DNA of 25,204 bases, taken from positions 1 through 25,204 of the forward strand of contig JBCCGR010000060.1 in NCBI GenBank assembly GCA_039029195.1, given 5' to 3'. This DNA is from JBCCGR01 sp039029195 (GTDB taxonomy: Bacteria; Pseudomonadota; Alphaproteobacteria; Rhizobiales; Rhizobiaceae). Below are positions 6,903 to 13,575 of this stretch, in pieces (the first letter of the stretch is position 1; every line of letters begins with the position of its first letter). The notes beneath the pieces were generated by a model, which saw only the letters and a list, made by a program, of their open reading frames with translations, was not told the origin of the DNA and did no database searches. The translations under genes were made by a program, and so were the position numbers.

Positions 6903-8177
6903 ATGAAAGCGCTTGAAGGTATTAAAGTTCTCGATTTCACCCATGTGCAGTCCGGCCCGACCTGCACCCAGCTGCTCGCCTGGTTTGGTGCGGATGTGAT
7001 CAAGGTGGAGCGCCCCGGCGTGGGCGATGCAACGCGCAAGCAACTCGTCGATGTTCCCGGTGCCGACAGCCTCTATTTCACCATGCTCAACCACAACAAA
7101 CGGTCCATTGAACTCAACTCCAAGGACCAAACCGGCAAGGAAGTTCTGACCCGGCTGGTTGAGGAATGTGACGTGCTGGTGGAAAACTTTGCCCCCGGCG
7201 CGCTGGACCGTATGGGCTTTGGCTGGGAGCGCATTCAGGAGATCAACCCGCGCATGATCATGGCGTCGATCAAGGGGTTCGGTCCGGGCAAATATGAAGA
7301 CTGCAAGGTCTATGAAAATGTTGCCCAGTGCGCGGGCGGCGCCGCCTCAACAACGGGATTTCTGGATGGCCCGCCAGTTGTGACCGGTGCTCAGATCGGC
7401 GATTCCGGTACCGGTCTTCATTTGTGCCTTGGCATCGTGACTGCCCTTTTCCAACGTGAGAAAACCGGGCGTGGGCAGCGCGTCGATGCGGCTATGCAGG
7501 ACGGGGTGCTGAACCTTTCGCGCGTGAAGCTGCGCGATCAGCAGCGCCTCGCCCATGGTCCGCTCACCGAATATTCCCAATATGGCGAGGGCATTCCCTT
7601 TGGAGATGCCACACCCCGCGCGGGCAACGATTCCGGCGGTGGCCAGCCAGGGCGCATTTTGAAATGCAAGGGCTGGGAGACCGACCCCAACGCCTACACC
7701 TATTTCATCACGCAGGCGGCCGTGTGGAAAAATGTGTGCGACGTGATCGGCAAGCCGGAGTGGAAGGAACAGGAAGGCTATGCCACCCCGCCTGAGCGGC
7801 TCGACAAACTCAACGAAATCTTCGAGGCCATCGAAGCCTGGACCATGACCAAGACCAAGTTTGAGGTGATGGAAATCTGCAATCCGCTCAACATTCCGGT
7901 CGGCCCAATTCTTTCGATGAAAGAACTGTCGGAAGACGAAGGCCTCTTCGCCGCCGGCACAATGGTGAAAGTGGATCACCCGGAGCGTGGTGTCTATCTC
8001 TCGGTGGGCTGTCCGATCAAACTTTCCGACAGTCCGGTGGACGTGGCGCGATCGCCCTTGCTCGGCGAGCACACGGCAGAGGTGCTCACCGATGTGCTTG
8101 GCTATTCGGGAGACGCGCTGGACCGAGTGATTTCCTCGGGCGCGGTTGGCGATGTTGTGCGCGATGCAGCGGAATAG
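6903..8177 (+). CDS. frc: Formyl-CoA:oxalate CoA-transferase (class III CoA-transferase)
   Basis: Transfers CoA from formyl-CoA to oxalate (or a related acid), making oxalyl-CoA for decarboxylation, in the cytoplasm. The 424-residue product follows the Oxalobacter formigenes enzyme (428 residues), as I recall that sequence, nearly end to end: VLDFTHVQ near the start, SLYFTMLNHNKRSIEL, VYENVAQCAGGAA, GDSGTGLHL with the catalytic aspartate at D167, AMQDGVLNLSRVKLRDQQRL, GGGQPGRILKCKGWETD and ARSPLLGEHTAEVL. The oxalate-binding glycine loop (GGGQPG) is present. ATG at 6903 has AGGGAAG upstream. It is preceded by the GntR gene (122-bp gap) and followed after 27 bp by the dehydrogenase-like gene. 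The usual partner oxc is not in the window, so another acid as substrate is possible. Confidence 0.9.
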   Translation: MKALEGIKVLDFTHVQSGPTCTQLLAWFGADVIKVERPGVGDATRKQLVDVPGADSLYFTMLNHNKRSIELNSKDQTGKEVLTRLVEECDVLVENFAPGALDRMGFGWERIQEINPRMIMASIKGFGPGKYEDCKVYENVAQCAGGAASTTGFLDGPPVVTGAQIGDSGTGLHLCLGIVTALFQREKTGRGQRVDAAMQDGVLNLSRVKLRDQQRLAHGPLTEYSQYGEGIPFGDATPRAGNDSGGGQPGRILKCKGWETDPNAYTYFITQAAVWKNVCDVIGKPEWKEQEGYATPPERLDKLNEIFEAIEAWTMTKTKFEVMEICNPLNIPVGPILSMKELSEDEGLFAAGTMVKVDHPERGVYLSVGCPIKLSDSPVDVARSPLLGEHTAEVLTDVLGYSGDALDRVISSGAVGDVVRDAAE

Positions 8178-8204
8178 GCAACAGGTTCAAAGGCAAAATC
8201 AAAA

Positions 8205-9251
8205 ATGAATATTCTGATACTGGGCGCGTCCTACGGCTCGCTTCTTTCCACCAAACTCGCAATGGCAGGCCATGATTTGGCGTTGATTTGCCGGGCCCAA
8301 ACGGCGCAACTGATCAATAGCGAAGGCACAGAAGTTCGCATCAAACTGCGCGGAGAGGACGAGCACCGCTCGATCTTTTCACGTGATCTGCCGGGCTCCG
8401 TTTCCGCACTGACCCCTGAAGAGGCGAAGCCCGAAGATTATGAATTGATCGCGCTGGCCATGCAGGAGCCGCAATATTCTTCCCCTTCGGTGAAGGACCT
8501 GATGCAACGCATTGCGGCGAGCAGACGCCCCTGTCTTTCCATCATGAACATGCCGCCGCTGCCTTACCTGAAGCGCATCGCATCGCTTGCGGATGCCGAT
8601 CTCAGCGATTGCTTTGCAGACCCTTCTGTTTGGGCCGGATTTGAACCCGGTCTGGTGAGCCTGTGCAGCCCCGACCCGCAGGCCTTTCGCCCGCCCGAAG
8701 AAGGGGCAAACGTTCTGCATGTGGGGCTTCCCACCAACTTCAAGGCCGCAGCGTTTGAAGATGAACAGCACACCGGAATTCTTCGACAGCTTGAAGGTGA
8801 CATCGCAGGCGTGACGCTTGACGGTAATGATGTACCGGTGAAGCTCAGAACCTATGACTCACTGTTCGTGCCGCTGGCCAAATGGAGCATGCTGCTTACC
8901 GGAAACTATCGCTGTGTGATGAGCGATGGCGAACAGGCCATACGTGATGCCGTGCATGGTGATTTGGAGGCGTCGAAGGAGATCTATCAATGGGTTGACG
9001 CTCTGGCGCAGAAGCTTGGCGCGGACCCGGAAGATCAGGTGCCTTTCGAAAAATACGCGAAAGCCGCTGAGAGCTTGTTGAAACCATCTTCCGCAGCCCG
9101 CGCCATTGCAGCCGGTGCTCAAAACATCGAACGGGTGGATCGCCTCGTCATGACCATCGCCGGGCATCTCGGATTGTCCAATCCGGCGGTGACAGCGACG
9201 GTTGCGACCGTCGATGCGCGGCTTGCAACGAACCGCAAGGCCGCAGGCTGA
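8205..9251 (+). CDS. Ketopantoate reductase-like (ApbA/PanE family) NAD(P)-dependent oxidoreductase
   Basis: A 348-residue cytoplasmic protein. The N-terminus MNILILGASYGSLLSTKLAMAG is cited here only in part: a Rossmann beta-alpha-beta with a modified glycine motif (GASYGS, in place of GxGxxG) at residues 7-12, then a basic residue after strand two. The C-terminal part has the family's helical pattern, with LAKWSMLLTGNY near residues 225-236 where KPRs carry the substrate helix containing the catalytic lysine. The length is somewhat above the usual 300. It lies 27 bp after frc and is probably co-transcribed, so its substrate is more likely an acid tied to the frc pathway than ketopantoate. 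Start ATG 8205 has a weak AAAGG site. Specific activity cannot be assigned. Confidence 0.75.
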   Translation: MNILILGASYGSLLSTKLAMAGHDLALICRAQTAQLINSEGTEVRIKLRGEDEHRSIFSRDLPGSVSALTPEEAKPEDYELIALAMQEPQYSSPSVKDLMQRIAASRRPCLSIMNMPPLPYLKRIASLADADLSDCFADPSVWAGFEPGLVSLCSPDPQAFRPPEEGANVLHVGLPTNFKAAAFEDEQHTGILRQLEGDIAGVTLDGNDVPVKLRTYDSLFVPLAKWSMLLTGNYRCVMSDGEQAIRDAVHGDLEASKEIYQWVDALAQKLGADPEDQVPFEKYAKAAESLLKPSSAARAIAAGAQNIERVDRLVMTIAGHLGLSNPAVTATVATVDARLATNRKAAG

Positions 9252-9405
9252 GACCAGTCCCTCGCTGTTACGATTTTCGGGATCGTGTAGGGTTGCGTTG
9301 ACCCTCTCGGTGCGTCGTGACATGATTTTGTCGTGGAGCGCGGAAGGGCGCTTGAGCTTACAGAAATGATATGATGGCGCGAAGCGCCGCAGAGGGAGCA
9401 ACTTC

Positions 9406-10608
9406 ATGAAAAAACTGATCAAAGTCGCGCTGGCGAGCACGGTCCTTGCCACTGGCGCATGGATGTCGTCGGCGCAGGCCGACGACGTGAAACTGGGCGT
9501 TATATTTGGCTTTACCGGCCCGATTGAATCCCTGACACCAACCATGGCGCAGGCCGTTGATCTTGCCGCCAAGGAAGCCTCTGACAGCGGCAATCTTCTG
9601 GGCGGTAAGAAAGTTGTTGCTGTGCGTGGTGACAGCACCTGCATCGACGCGGCGGCTGCGACGGCTGCTGCTGAACGCCTCGTCACGTCCGACAATGTCG
9701 CCGCCATTGTGGGCGCTGACTGCTCCGGCGTGACAACGGCTGTGGCCAACAATGTGGCTGTTCCAAATGGCGTTGCAATGATTTCGCCATCCGCAACATC
9801 TCCTGCGCTCACATCCATTGACGACAAGGGATATTTCTTCCGCGTTGCACCATCTGATGCCCGGCAGGGTCAGGTGCTGGCCAACATCCTGATGGGACAG
9901 GGTGTGAAAGACGTTGCCGTGACTTACACCAACAATGACTATGGCAAGGGCCTCGCCGAATCCTTTGGCAGCGCCTTTGCAGCAGCCGGTGGCAAGGTGG
10001 TCATTTCCGCGTCGCATGAAGACGGCAAGGCCGACTATTCCGCTGAAGTCGGTGCGCTTTCTGCCGCAGGTTCAAAGAACCTGATGTTGTTTGGCTATGT
10101 TGACCAGGGCGGCAAGGGCATCATGCAAACCGCAATCGACCTAGGTGCCTTTGACCGGTTCTTTGGCGCAGACGGTATGGTCGGCGATTCACTCATTCAG
10201 GCTCTTGGCAAGGACGCTGAAGGTCTCGTCACCACCATTCCAGGTGGTGGTGCCGGTGGTGCTGACAAGTTTCAGGAGCTCGCAAAGGCAGCAGGATTCC
10301 CCGGAACGGGACCCTACAATGGCGAAGCCTATGACGCTGCATCCATCCTGATTTTGGCCATTCAGGCTGCCGGTTCAACCGACCGCGCTGCCATTCAGGC
10401 CAATATCCTCAAAGTGGCCAACGCACCGGGTGAAAAGATCATGCCGGGTGAATTGGGCAAAGCCCTGAAAATCATCGCTGATGGTGGCGATGTGGACTTT
10501 GTTGGCGCAACGGCGGTTGAGTTTACCGACATTGGTGAAACCAACGGTTCCTACAAGGAACAGATCGTTGAAGGCGGCAAGCAGAAGCTGGTGAAAGTTC
10601 ACCAGTAA
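9406..10608 (+). CDS. ABC transporter periplasmic substrate-binding protein, LivK/branched-chain amino acid type
   Basis: Secreted periplasmic ligand-binding protein of 400 residues. Signal peptide 1-25 (cleavage after SSAQA) is followed by a type I periplasmic binding fold (Peripla_BP_6): DVKLGVIFGFTGPIESL, AAIVGADCSGVTTAVANN, the hinge region GYFFRVAPSDARQGQVLA, and VAVTYTNNDYGKGLAESF. ATG at 9406 has a GAGGGAG site. The gene has its own 154-bp leader and ends in a strong terminator at 10633-10663, so it is transcribed alone. No permease or ATPase genes of the Liv system are near it, so the rest of the transporter must be elsewhere. The ligand could be a branched-chain amino acid, an amide or an organic acid; the frc neighbourhood hints at the last. 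Confidence 0.9.
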   Translation: MKKLIKVALASTVLATGAWMSSAQADDVKLGVIFGFTGPIESLTPTMAQAVDLAAKEASDSGNLLGGKKVVAVRGDSTCIDAAAATAAAERLVTSDNVAAIVGADCSGVTTAVANNVAVPNGVAMISPSATSPALTSIDDKGYFFRVAPSDARQGQVLANILMGQGVKDVAVTYTNNDYGKGLAESFGSAFAAAGGKVVISASHEDGKADYSAEVGALSAAGSKNLMLFGYVDQGGKGIMQTAIDLGAFDRFFGADGMVGDSLIQALGKDAEGLVTTIPGGGAGGADKFQELAKAAGFPGTGPYNGEAYDAASILILAIQAAGSTDRAAIQANILKVANAPGEKIMPGELGKALKIIADGGDVDFVGATAVEFTDIGETNGSYKEQIVEGGKQKLVKVHQ

Positions 10609-10632
10609 GCAACACTCTCAATATTGAGTAAG

Positions 10633-10663
10633 AAACACCCGCTGGCGACAGCGGGTGTTTTTT
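10633..10663 (+). terminator. Rho-independent terminator of the binding-protein gene
   Basis: A perfect 12-bp stem, AAACACCCGCTG / CAGCGGGTGTTT, encloses the tetraloop GCGA (GNRA type). The stem's closing Ts run into three more, giving TTTTTT. It starts 25 bp after the stop codon of the substrate-binding protein. Confidence 0.93.
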
Positions 10664-10742
10664 GTTGGGTTATTCAGAGATGCGCGGGGCTCGCTGAGAC
10701 CTCAAGAGCAACAAATTTAACTCCGGGCCTTCCATTTCTCCA

Positions 10743-10905
10743 GTCATTCTGACGAAGGTCAGGATCCAGGTGAGACTGCTGCAGATGGGATGGAGACCGT
10801 CCCCAACGATTCTGCGATGATCTGATCTGGCTGTTGATTGCGCAAAGCAACCCACATCGCACCCGGAGCAATCGCACTTGGATCCCGGGCCAAGCCCGGG
10901 ATGAC
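10743..10905. repeat. Inverted-repeat element (MITE-like)
   Basis: The left arm (10743-10770) begins GTCATTCTGACGAAGGTC and continues to GGATCCAGG. The right arm (10877-10905) is, on the other strand, GTCATCCCGGGCTTGGCC continuing to GGATCCAAG. The arms align with each other as inverted repeats and each is itself partly palindromic (CCCGGGC / GCCCGGG in the right arm). About 105 bp of non-coding sequence lie between them. Elements beginning GTCAT(T/C)C(T/C)... with GGATCCA are dispersed through rhizobial-type genomes. No flanking target duplication could be confirmed by eye. Confidence 0.65.
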
Positions 10906-10949
10906 GCAAAAAGGGGGAATGCTCCCTTGTGAAATTGACAGACCCTAGT

Positions 10950-11033
10950 GCATACTCCCGAAAAGTGGTTACCGGTTTTCGGTGGTATGCAAAATCAAAA
11001 AGGTAGCGCAACGTTTTGAATCTATCAAAACGT
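10950..11033. repeat. Rhizobial-type palindromic repeat with adjoining hairpin
   Basis: The core 10950-10990 pairs GCATAC and CCGAAAA on the left with TTTTCGG and GTATGC on the right around the central GTGGTTACCGG, the common rhizobial ...CCGAAAA...CCGGTTTTCGG... palindrome. A second hairpin, ACGTTTTGA-atcta-TCAAAACGT, follows at 11011-11033. That hairpin lies 8 bp beyond the stop of the leftward esterase gene and, read on the minus strand, is followed by CTTTTTGATTTTG. It may therefore double as that gene's transcript end. Confidence 0.7.
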
Positions 11034-11041
11034 GGTACGAG

Positions 11042-12001
11042 CTAGCCGTGCAGCACTTCATTCAACACCTCAATTCGACGCGCCCAGATGCGTTGACTGA
11101 GGTCAGCGTCCGGGGTGAACACTTCTGAAGCATGGAAGGCACCGGGATAGAGCCTGAACTCGGTGGGCACGCCCGCCTGTGCCAGACGTTGAACGAAGGT
11201 GATGTTTTCATCCCTGAACGCATCAAGATCGCCTACATCTATGAAGGTCGGCGGCAGGCCCGAGAGGTCTTCGCAACGCGCCGGGGCGGCGTATTGATCA
11301 GCTTCCTTGCCACGCAGATAAAATTCCCAGGCCTGAAGATTTGCGGCACGGTCCCAGATGCCAATGTCCGTAATTTCATAAGACGACGGTGTTTCGTTGC
11401 GATCATCAATCATCGGATAGATCGGCATCTGAAAACACACGTCCGGGCCGGAACGGTCCCGCGCCATGAGCGTTGTGGCGAGGGTAAGACCTCCACCCGC
11501 ACTTTGACCGAACACGGCAATGCGCTTTGGATCGATCTCCAGCTCCTGTGCGTTTTCGGCCATCCAGCACAGGGCTGAGTAGCAGTCGGTCGAGGGAATT
11601 GGATGCGGATTTTCGGGCGCAAGGCGGTAATCAACAGACACCACGACGGCATTCGTATCCCGGCATAATGTCAGGCCGCTGAAATGATCGTTCTGAACGC
11701 TGCCGATGACCATTCCACCACCGTGGATGTATAGAATACCGGGCTTGGTGTCGTTGTTGTCTTTGGGAGTGTAAACGCGCACGAGGAAGTCTGCGCCATC
11801 ATGCTGGCTGGGGATCATGTGGTCCTTATGTTCAACCTCAGGCACGGGTGGCAGCAGTTGCGCCATATTCTCAGCGAAGCTGGCAATTTTCTCCCTGCGC
11901 TTGACGATATCGACGGTGGCATTGATGCCACCTGGAAACACCGTGAGTAGGGCTTCGAGCGCTTTGCGTGATTGCGGATCAATTCGGTCTTGGATGGACA
12001 T
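11042..12001 (-). CDS. Alpha/beta hydrolase, HSL-family (bacterial hormone-sensitive-lipase-like) esterase
   Basis: Cytoplasmic carboxylesterase, 319 residues from ATG at 12001, chosen because AAGG lies upstream and family homology begins soon after (MSIQDRIDPQSRKALEAL); an open frame continues to 12073 without family resemblance. Motifs in order: oxyanion-hole HGGG in YIHGGGMVIG, the DYRLAPE block typical of the HSL family, nucleophile elbow GQSAGGG (the family norm is GDSAGG, so D is replaced by Q), acid residue in DVGDLDAFRDE, and the histidine in YPGAFHASE. All three triad residues are present. Substrates are probably short-chain esters. It is monocistronic and convergent with the binding-protein gene. 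The tRNA genes lie upstream on the same strand. Confidence 0.9.
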   Translation of the reverse strand: MSIQDRIDPQSRKALEALLTVFPGGINATVDIVKRREKIASFAENMAQLLPPVPEVEHKDHMIPSQHDGADFLVRVYTPKDNNDTKPGILYIHGGGMVIGSVQNDHFSGLTLCRDTNAVVVSVDYRLAPENPHPIPSTDCYSALCWMAENAQELEIDPKRIAVFGQSAGGGLTLATTLMARDRSGPDVCFQMPIYPMIDDRNETPSSYEITDIGIWDRAANLQAWEFYLRGKEADQYAAPARCEDLSGLPPTFIDVGDLDAFRDENITFVQRLAQAGVPTEFRLYPGAFHASEVFTPDADLSQRIWARRIEVLNEVLHG

Positions 12002-12089
12002 TGGGCAGCCTTGGCTGGGGGAACAACCGCTATTGAACCCACTGCGACCGAGAACTGCAATTAGCGAATTCAAATTTTGTGAAGAATGT

Positions 12090-12163
12090 TGGAGCGGGTG
12101 AAGGGAATCGAACCCTCGTATTCAGCTTGGAAGGCTGCTGCTCTACCATTGAGCTACACCCGC
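12090..12163 (-). tRNA. tRNA-Gly(TCC)
   Basis: On the minus strand the sequence folds as a complete cloverleaf: acceptor GCGGGTG / CACCCGC, D arm with AGCTCAATGGTAGAGC, anticodon loop CTTCCAA giving TCC (glycine, GGA/GGG codons), T arm GAGGGTTCGATTCCCTTC. Discriminator T is followed by an encoded CCA at 12092-12090. It lies 38 bp downstream of tRNA-Tyr on the same strand and is probably in the same transcript. Confidence 0.97.
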
Positions 12164-12201
12164 AACGGCGAAACGTCGCCGCAGTATAGCTGGTTTTCCT
12201 T

Positions 12202-12286
12202 TGGTGGAGGAGGCTGGATTCGAACCAGCGTACGCATAGCGAACGGATTTACAGTCCGTCTCCTTTAACCACTCGGACACTCCTCC
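12202..12286 (-). tRNA. tRNA-Tyr(GTA)
   Basis: Class II tRNA with a long variable arm: acceptor GGAGGAG / CTCCTCC, D loop GAGTGGTTAAAGGAG, anticodon stem-loop ACGGACTGTAAATCCGT with anticodon GTA (tyrosine), variable arm near GCTATGCGTACGC, T loop GGTTCGAATCC. Discriminator A and an encoded CCA end at 12202. Its 5' end faces the prophage. Phages usually recombine with the 3' half of tRNA genes, so the attachment site is not proven to be here. Confidence 0.97.
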
Positions 12287-12461
12287 AAGCCAAAGAAACC
12301 AACAACTTAGTATATGTTTCGTCAAAGCCGGTTGTGCAGAATTTAGAAAGTTGTGCAATCCCGCCCTCGAACGCCGCACTAGATACCACATCGCTTGATG
12401 TGCGCAAGTCTCTCAATGGAAAAATTCCAGCGCCCATCCACACCACTCTGGGGGTGGCGCT

Positions 12462-12872
12462 ATGACCCTCCCAATCAACCTCATTGCCGCTGTGGGCAAG
12501 TCTGGACAGGTCGGGCTTAACGGCAATCTGCCATGGCATGACCCGGAAGACCTGAAATGGTTTCGGGAGATGACGACGGGTGGAATGGTCATTGTCGGAG
12601 AAAAGACATGGCCAAGCGTTCAACATCTAGACGGCAGTCAAGATCGTTGGTTTGTGAACCCGTTTATCTGGGATGATTTCCAACCGGTAGAAGCCCGCGC
12701 GTTGGTCAACTCCGAAAATCACAATGCAATCTGGATAGCTGGTGGCCCCGCCACATGGCGTCGTTGGGCACCGCACATCACCCGCCTTTACATCAACCGG
12801 ATTGACTATGACGGGGACGCCGATGCGACGTTCCCGTTCGATGCCTTCCCACAGCTTGGGGGTGGGAGATGA
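12462..12872 (+). CDS. Short phage-type dihydrofolate reductase
   Basis: NADPH-dependent reduction of dihydrofolate, feeding thymidylate synthesis during phage replication. 136 residues, shorter than the usual 155-165. Conserved parts: INLIAAVGKSGQVGLNGNLP at the N-terminus, the substrate-site acid in LPWHDPEDLKWF (equivalent to E. coli D27), VIVGEKTWPS (cofactor strand), WIAGGPATW (the Gly-Gly cofactor turn) and the C-terminal ADATFPFDAF. The middle, where bacterial enzymes have the R57 loop that binds the glutamate tail (RPLPGR-like), is shortened and that arginine is not obvious. ATG at 12462 has GGGGGTGG upstream. It is the first gene of the early operon and overlaps the next by 4 nt. Confidence 0.87.
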   Translation: MTLPINLIAAVGKSGQVGLNGNLPWHDPEDLKWFREMTTGGMVIVGEKTWPSVQHLDGSQDRWFVNPFIWDDFQPVEARALVNSENHNAIWIAGGPATWRRWAPHITRLYINRIDYDGDADATFPFDAFPQLGGGR

Positions 12873-13138
12873 CAATGCCGACACCGCAAACATGCGAATG
12901 GTGCATGCAACCCTTTGTCGGCTCTGATGCGCTTGGTAGGCCTTGCGCAGCATGTCGGGAGAAATACGGTCTCAAAGTGCTGGGCGTCGGTCGTGACGCT
13001 GAAAACGCACACGCTCTTTCCGTTGTCTTCAACCGTGAGCTTACGAATGAAGAGCTGCGCGGTATCCATGATTGGCTGCGCACGGCAGCGACATGCCTCA
13101 CACCGCCGAAGCCTTTTGAGATTCGAGGTGGGAGATGA
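12869..13138 (+). CDS. Zinc-ribbon-like small phage protein
   Basis: No named family. 89 residues with two CxxC pairs near the N-terminus (CEWC at residues 9-12 and CAAC at about 26-29), a spacing that fits a zinc ribbon, then an alpha/beta tail ending LRTAATCLTPPKPFEIRGGR. Its start overlaps the DHFR stop (ATGA). The GGGGGT segment 5 nt upstream can serve as ribosome binding site. Probably a small nucleic-acid or protein-binding accessory factor of the early operon. Confidence 0.65.
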   Translation: MTMPTPQTCEWCMQPFVGSDALGRPCAACREKYGLKVLGVGRDAENAHALSVVFNRELTNEELRGIHDWLRTAATCLTPPKPFEIRGGR

Positions 13139-13320
13139 CCTCCGACACCCCCGACATTTGCCAACGCTGTTTAGGTGGACGCTGGCTCTACATGCCTATC
13201 CCCGGATCCCGCTCGTGCGGCGTGTCGTGCCCTGAGTGCAATGCGGATGGTTCGGAAGAGCCGCAGCCGCTCTTTTCACCACCAACAAAGCCCGACCCTA
13301 GAACCGGGAGTGAGAAATGA
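13135..13320 (+). CDS. Zinc-finger-like 61-residue phage protein
   Basis: A second small cysteine protein directly after the first. CQRC at residues 9-12 and CGVSCPEC at about 28-35 form a DnaJ-like or zinc-ribbon pattern, followed by a disordered, proline-rich tail (SPPTKPDPRTGSEK). GAGGT 5 nt upstream of the start supports the ATG at 13135, which overlaps the previous stop by 4 nt. Function unknown. Confidence 0.62.
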   Translation: MTSDTPDICQRCLGGRWLYMPIPGSRSCGVSCPECNADGSEEPQPLFSPPTKPDPRTGSEK

Positions 13321-13574
13321 CCCTTTCCGAATTCGAAATCAAATCACTCACGAAGCTCAAGGGCCGCTGCGAGGGTGGGCAGGTCGTGGAGCTGGAAACT
13401 GAGTTTCAAAAGGAATTCTGGGGCAACCTCGAAGTGCGCGGCTACGTCGAAATAGCACCGTTTGCCCGATGTGGCTTTGAACGCATTCCAGGGCATTTCC
13501 TGTCCATCAGTGAGGCCGGACTACTGGCGCTCGAAAACTCTTCAACAAAACCTGCCCCCTCCCAAGGAGAATGA
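13317..13574 (+). CDS. Hypothetical phage early protein
   Basis: Family not recognised. 85 residues with a helix-strand pattern (MTLSEFEIKSLTKLKGRCEG, cited as far as the first turn). The order GQVVELE, YVEIAPF, HFLSISEAGLLALEN resembles a small winged-helix or Mrr-N-like fold, in which ISEAGLLAL would close the domain; this is tentative. ATG at 13317 overlaps the previous stop and has GGGAGTGAG upstream. Confidence 0.6.
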   Translation: MTLSEFEIKSLTKLKGRCEGGQVVELETEFQKEFWGNLEVRGYVEIAPFARCGFERIPGHFLSISEAGLLALENSSTKPAPSQGE

Positions 13575-13575
13575 G

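Larger units (their letters stand above)
10664..11041. other. Repeat-filled intergenic spacer, no gene seen
   Basis: The 378-bp stretch between the terminator and the esterase stop codon holds no credible coding sequence; short frames on both strands are broken and lack start signals. It contains two families of palindromic repeat, annotated separately at 10743-10905 and 10950-11033. Both neighbouring genes end here (convergent), so no promoter is expected. Confidence 0.75.

Noticed and set aside
7347..8072. 241-residue leftward frame inside frc
   Set aside because: Antisense to the strongly conserved CoA-transferase; no motifs or start signals.
9270..9286. ACGAT-N7-ATCGT palindrome upstream of the binding-protein gene
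   Set aside because: Five-base arms with a 7-nt gap are too short to call an operator without conservation data.
8859..9827. 322-residue leftward open frame
   Set aside because: It spans the end of the dehydrogenase-like gene and the start of the binding-protein gene, both well supported; its sequence is low-complexity antisense.
12287..12461. Integrase or repressor gene beside the tRNAs
   Set aside because: No open frame with integrase or HTH character is found in this spacer on either strand.
13462..13575. N-terminal extension of the 227-codon phage gene
   Set aside because: This part overlaps the upstream gene over its length, and the ATG at 13576 has its own AAGGAGA site.
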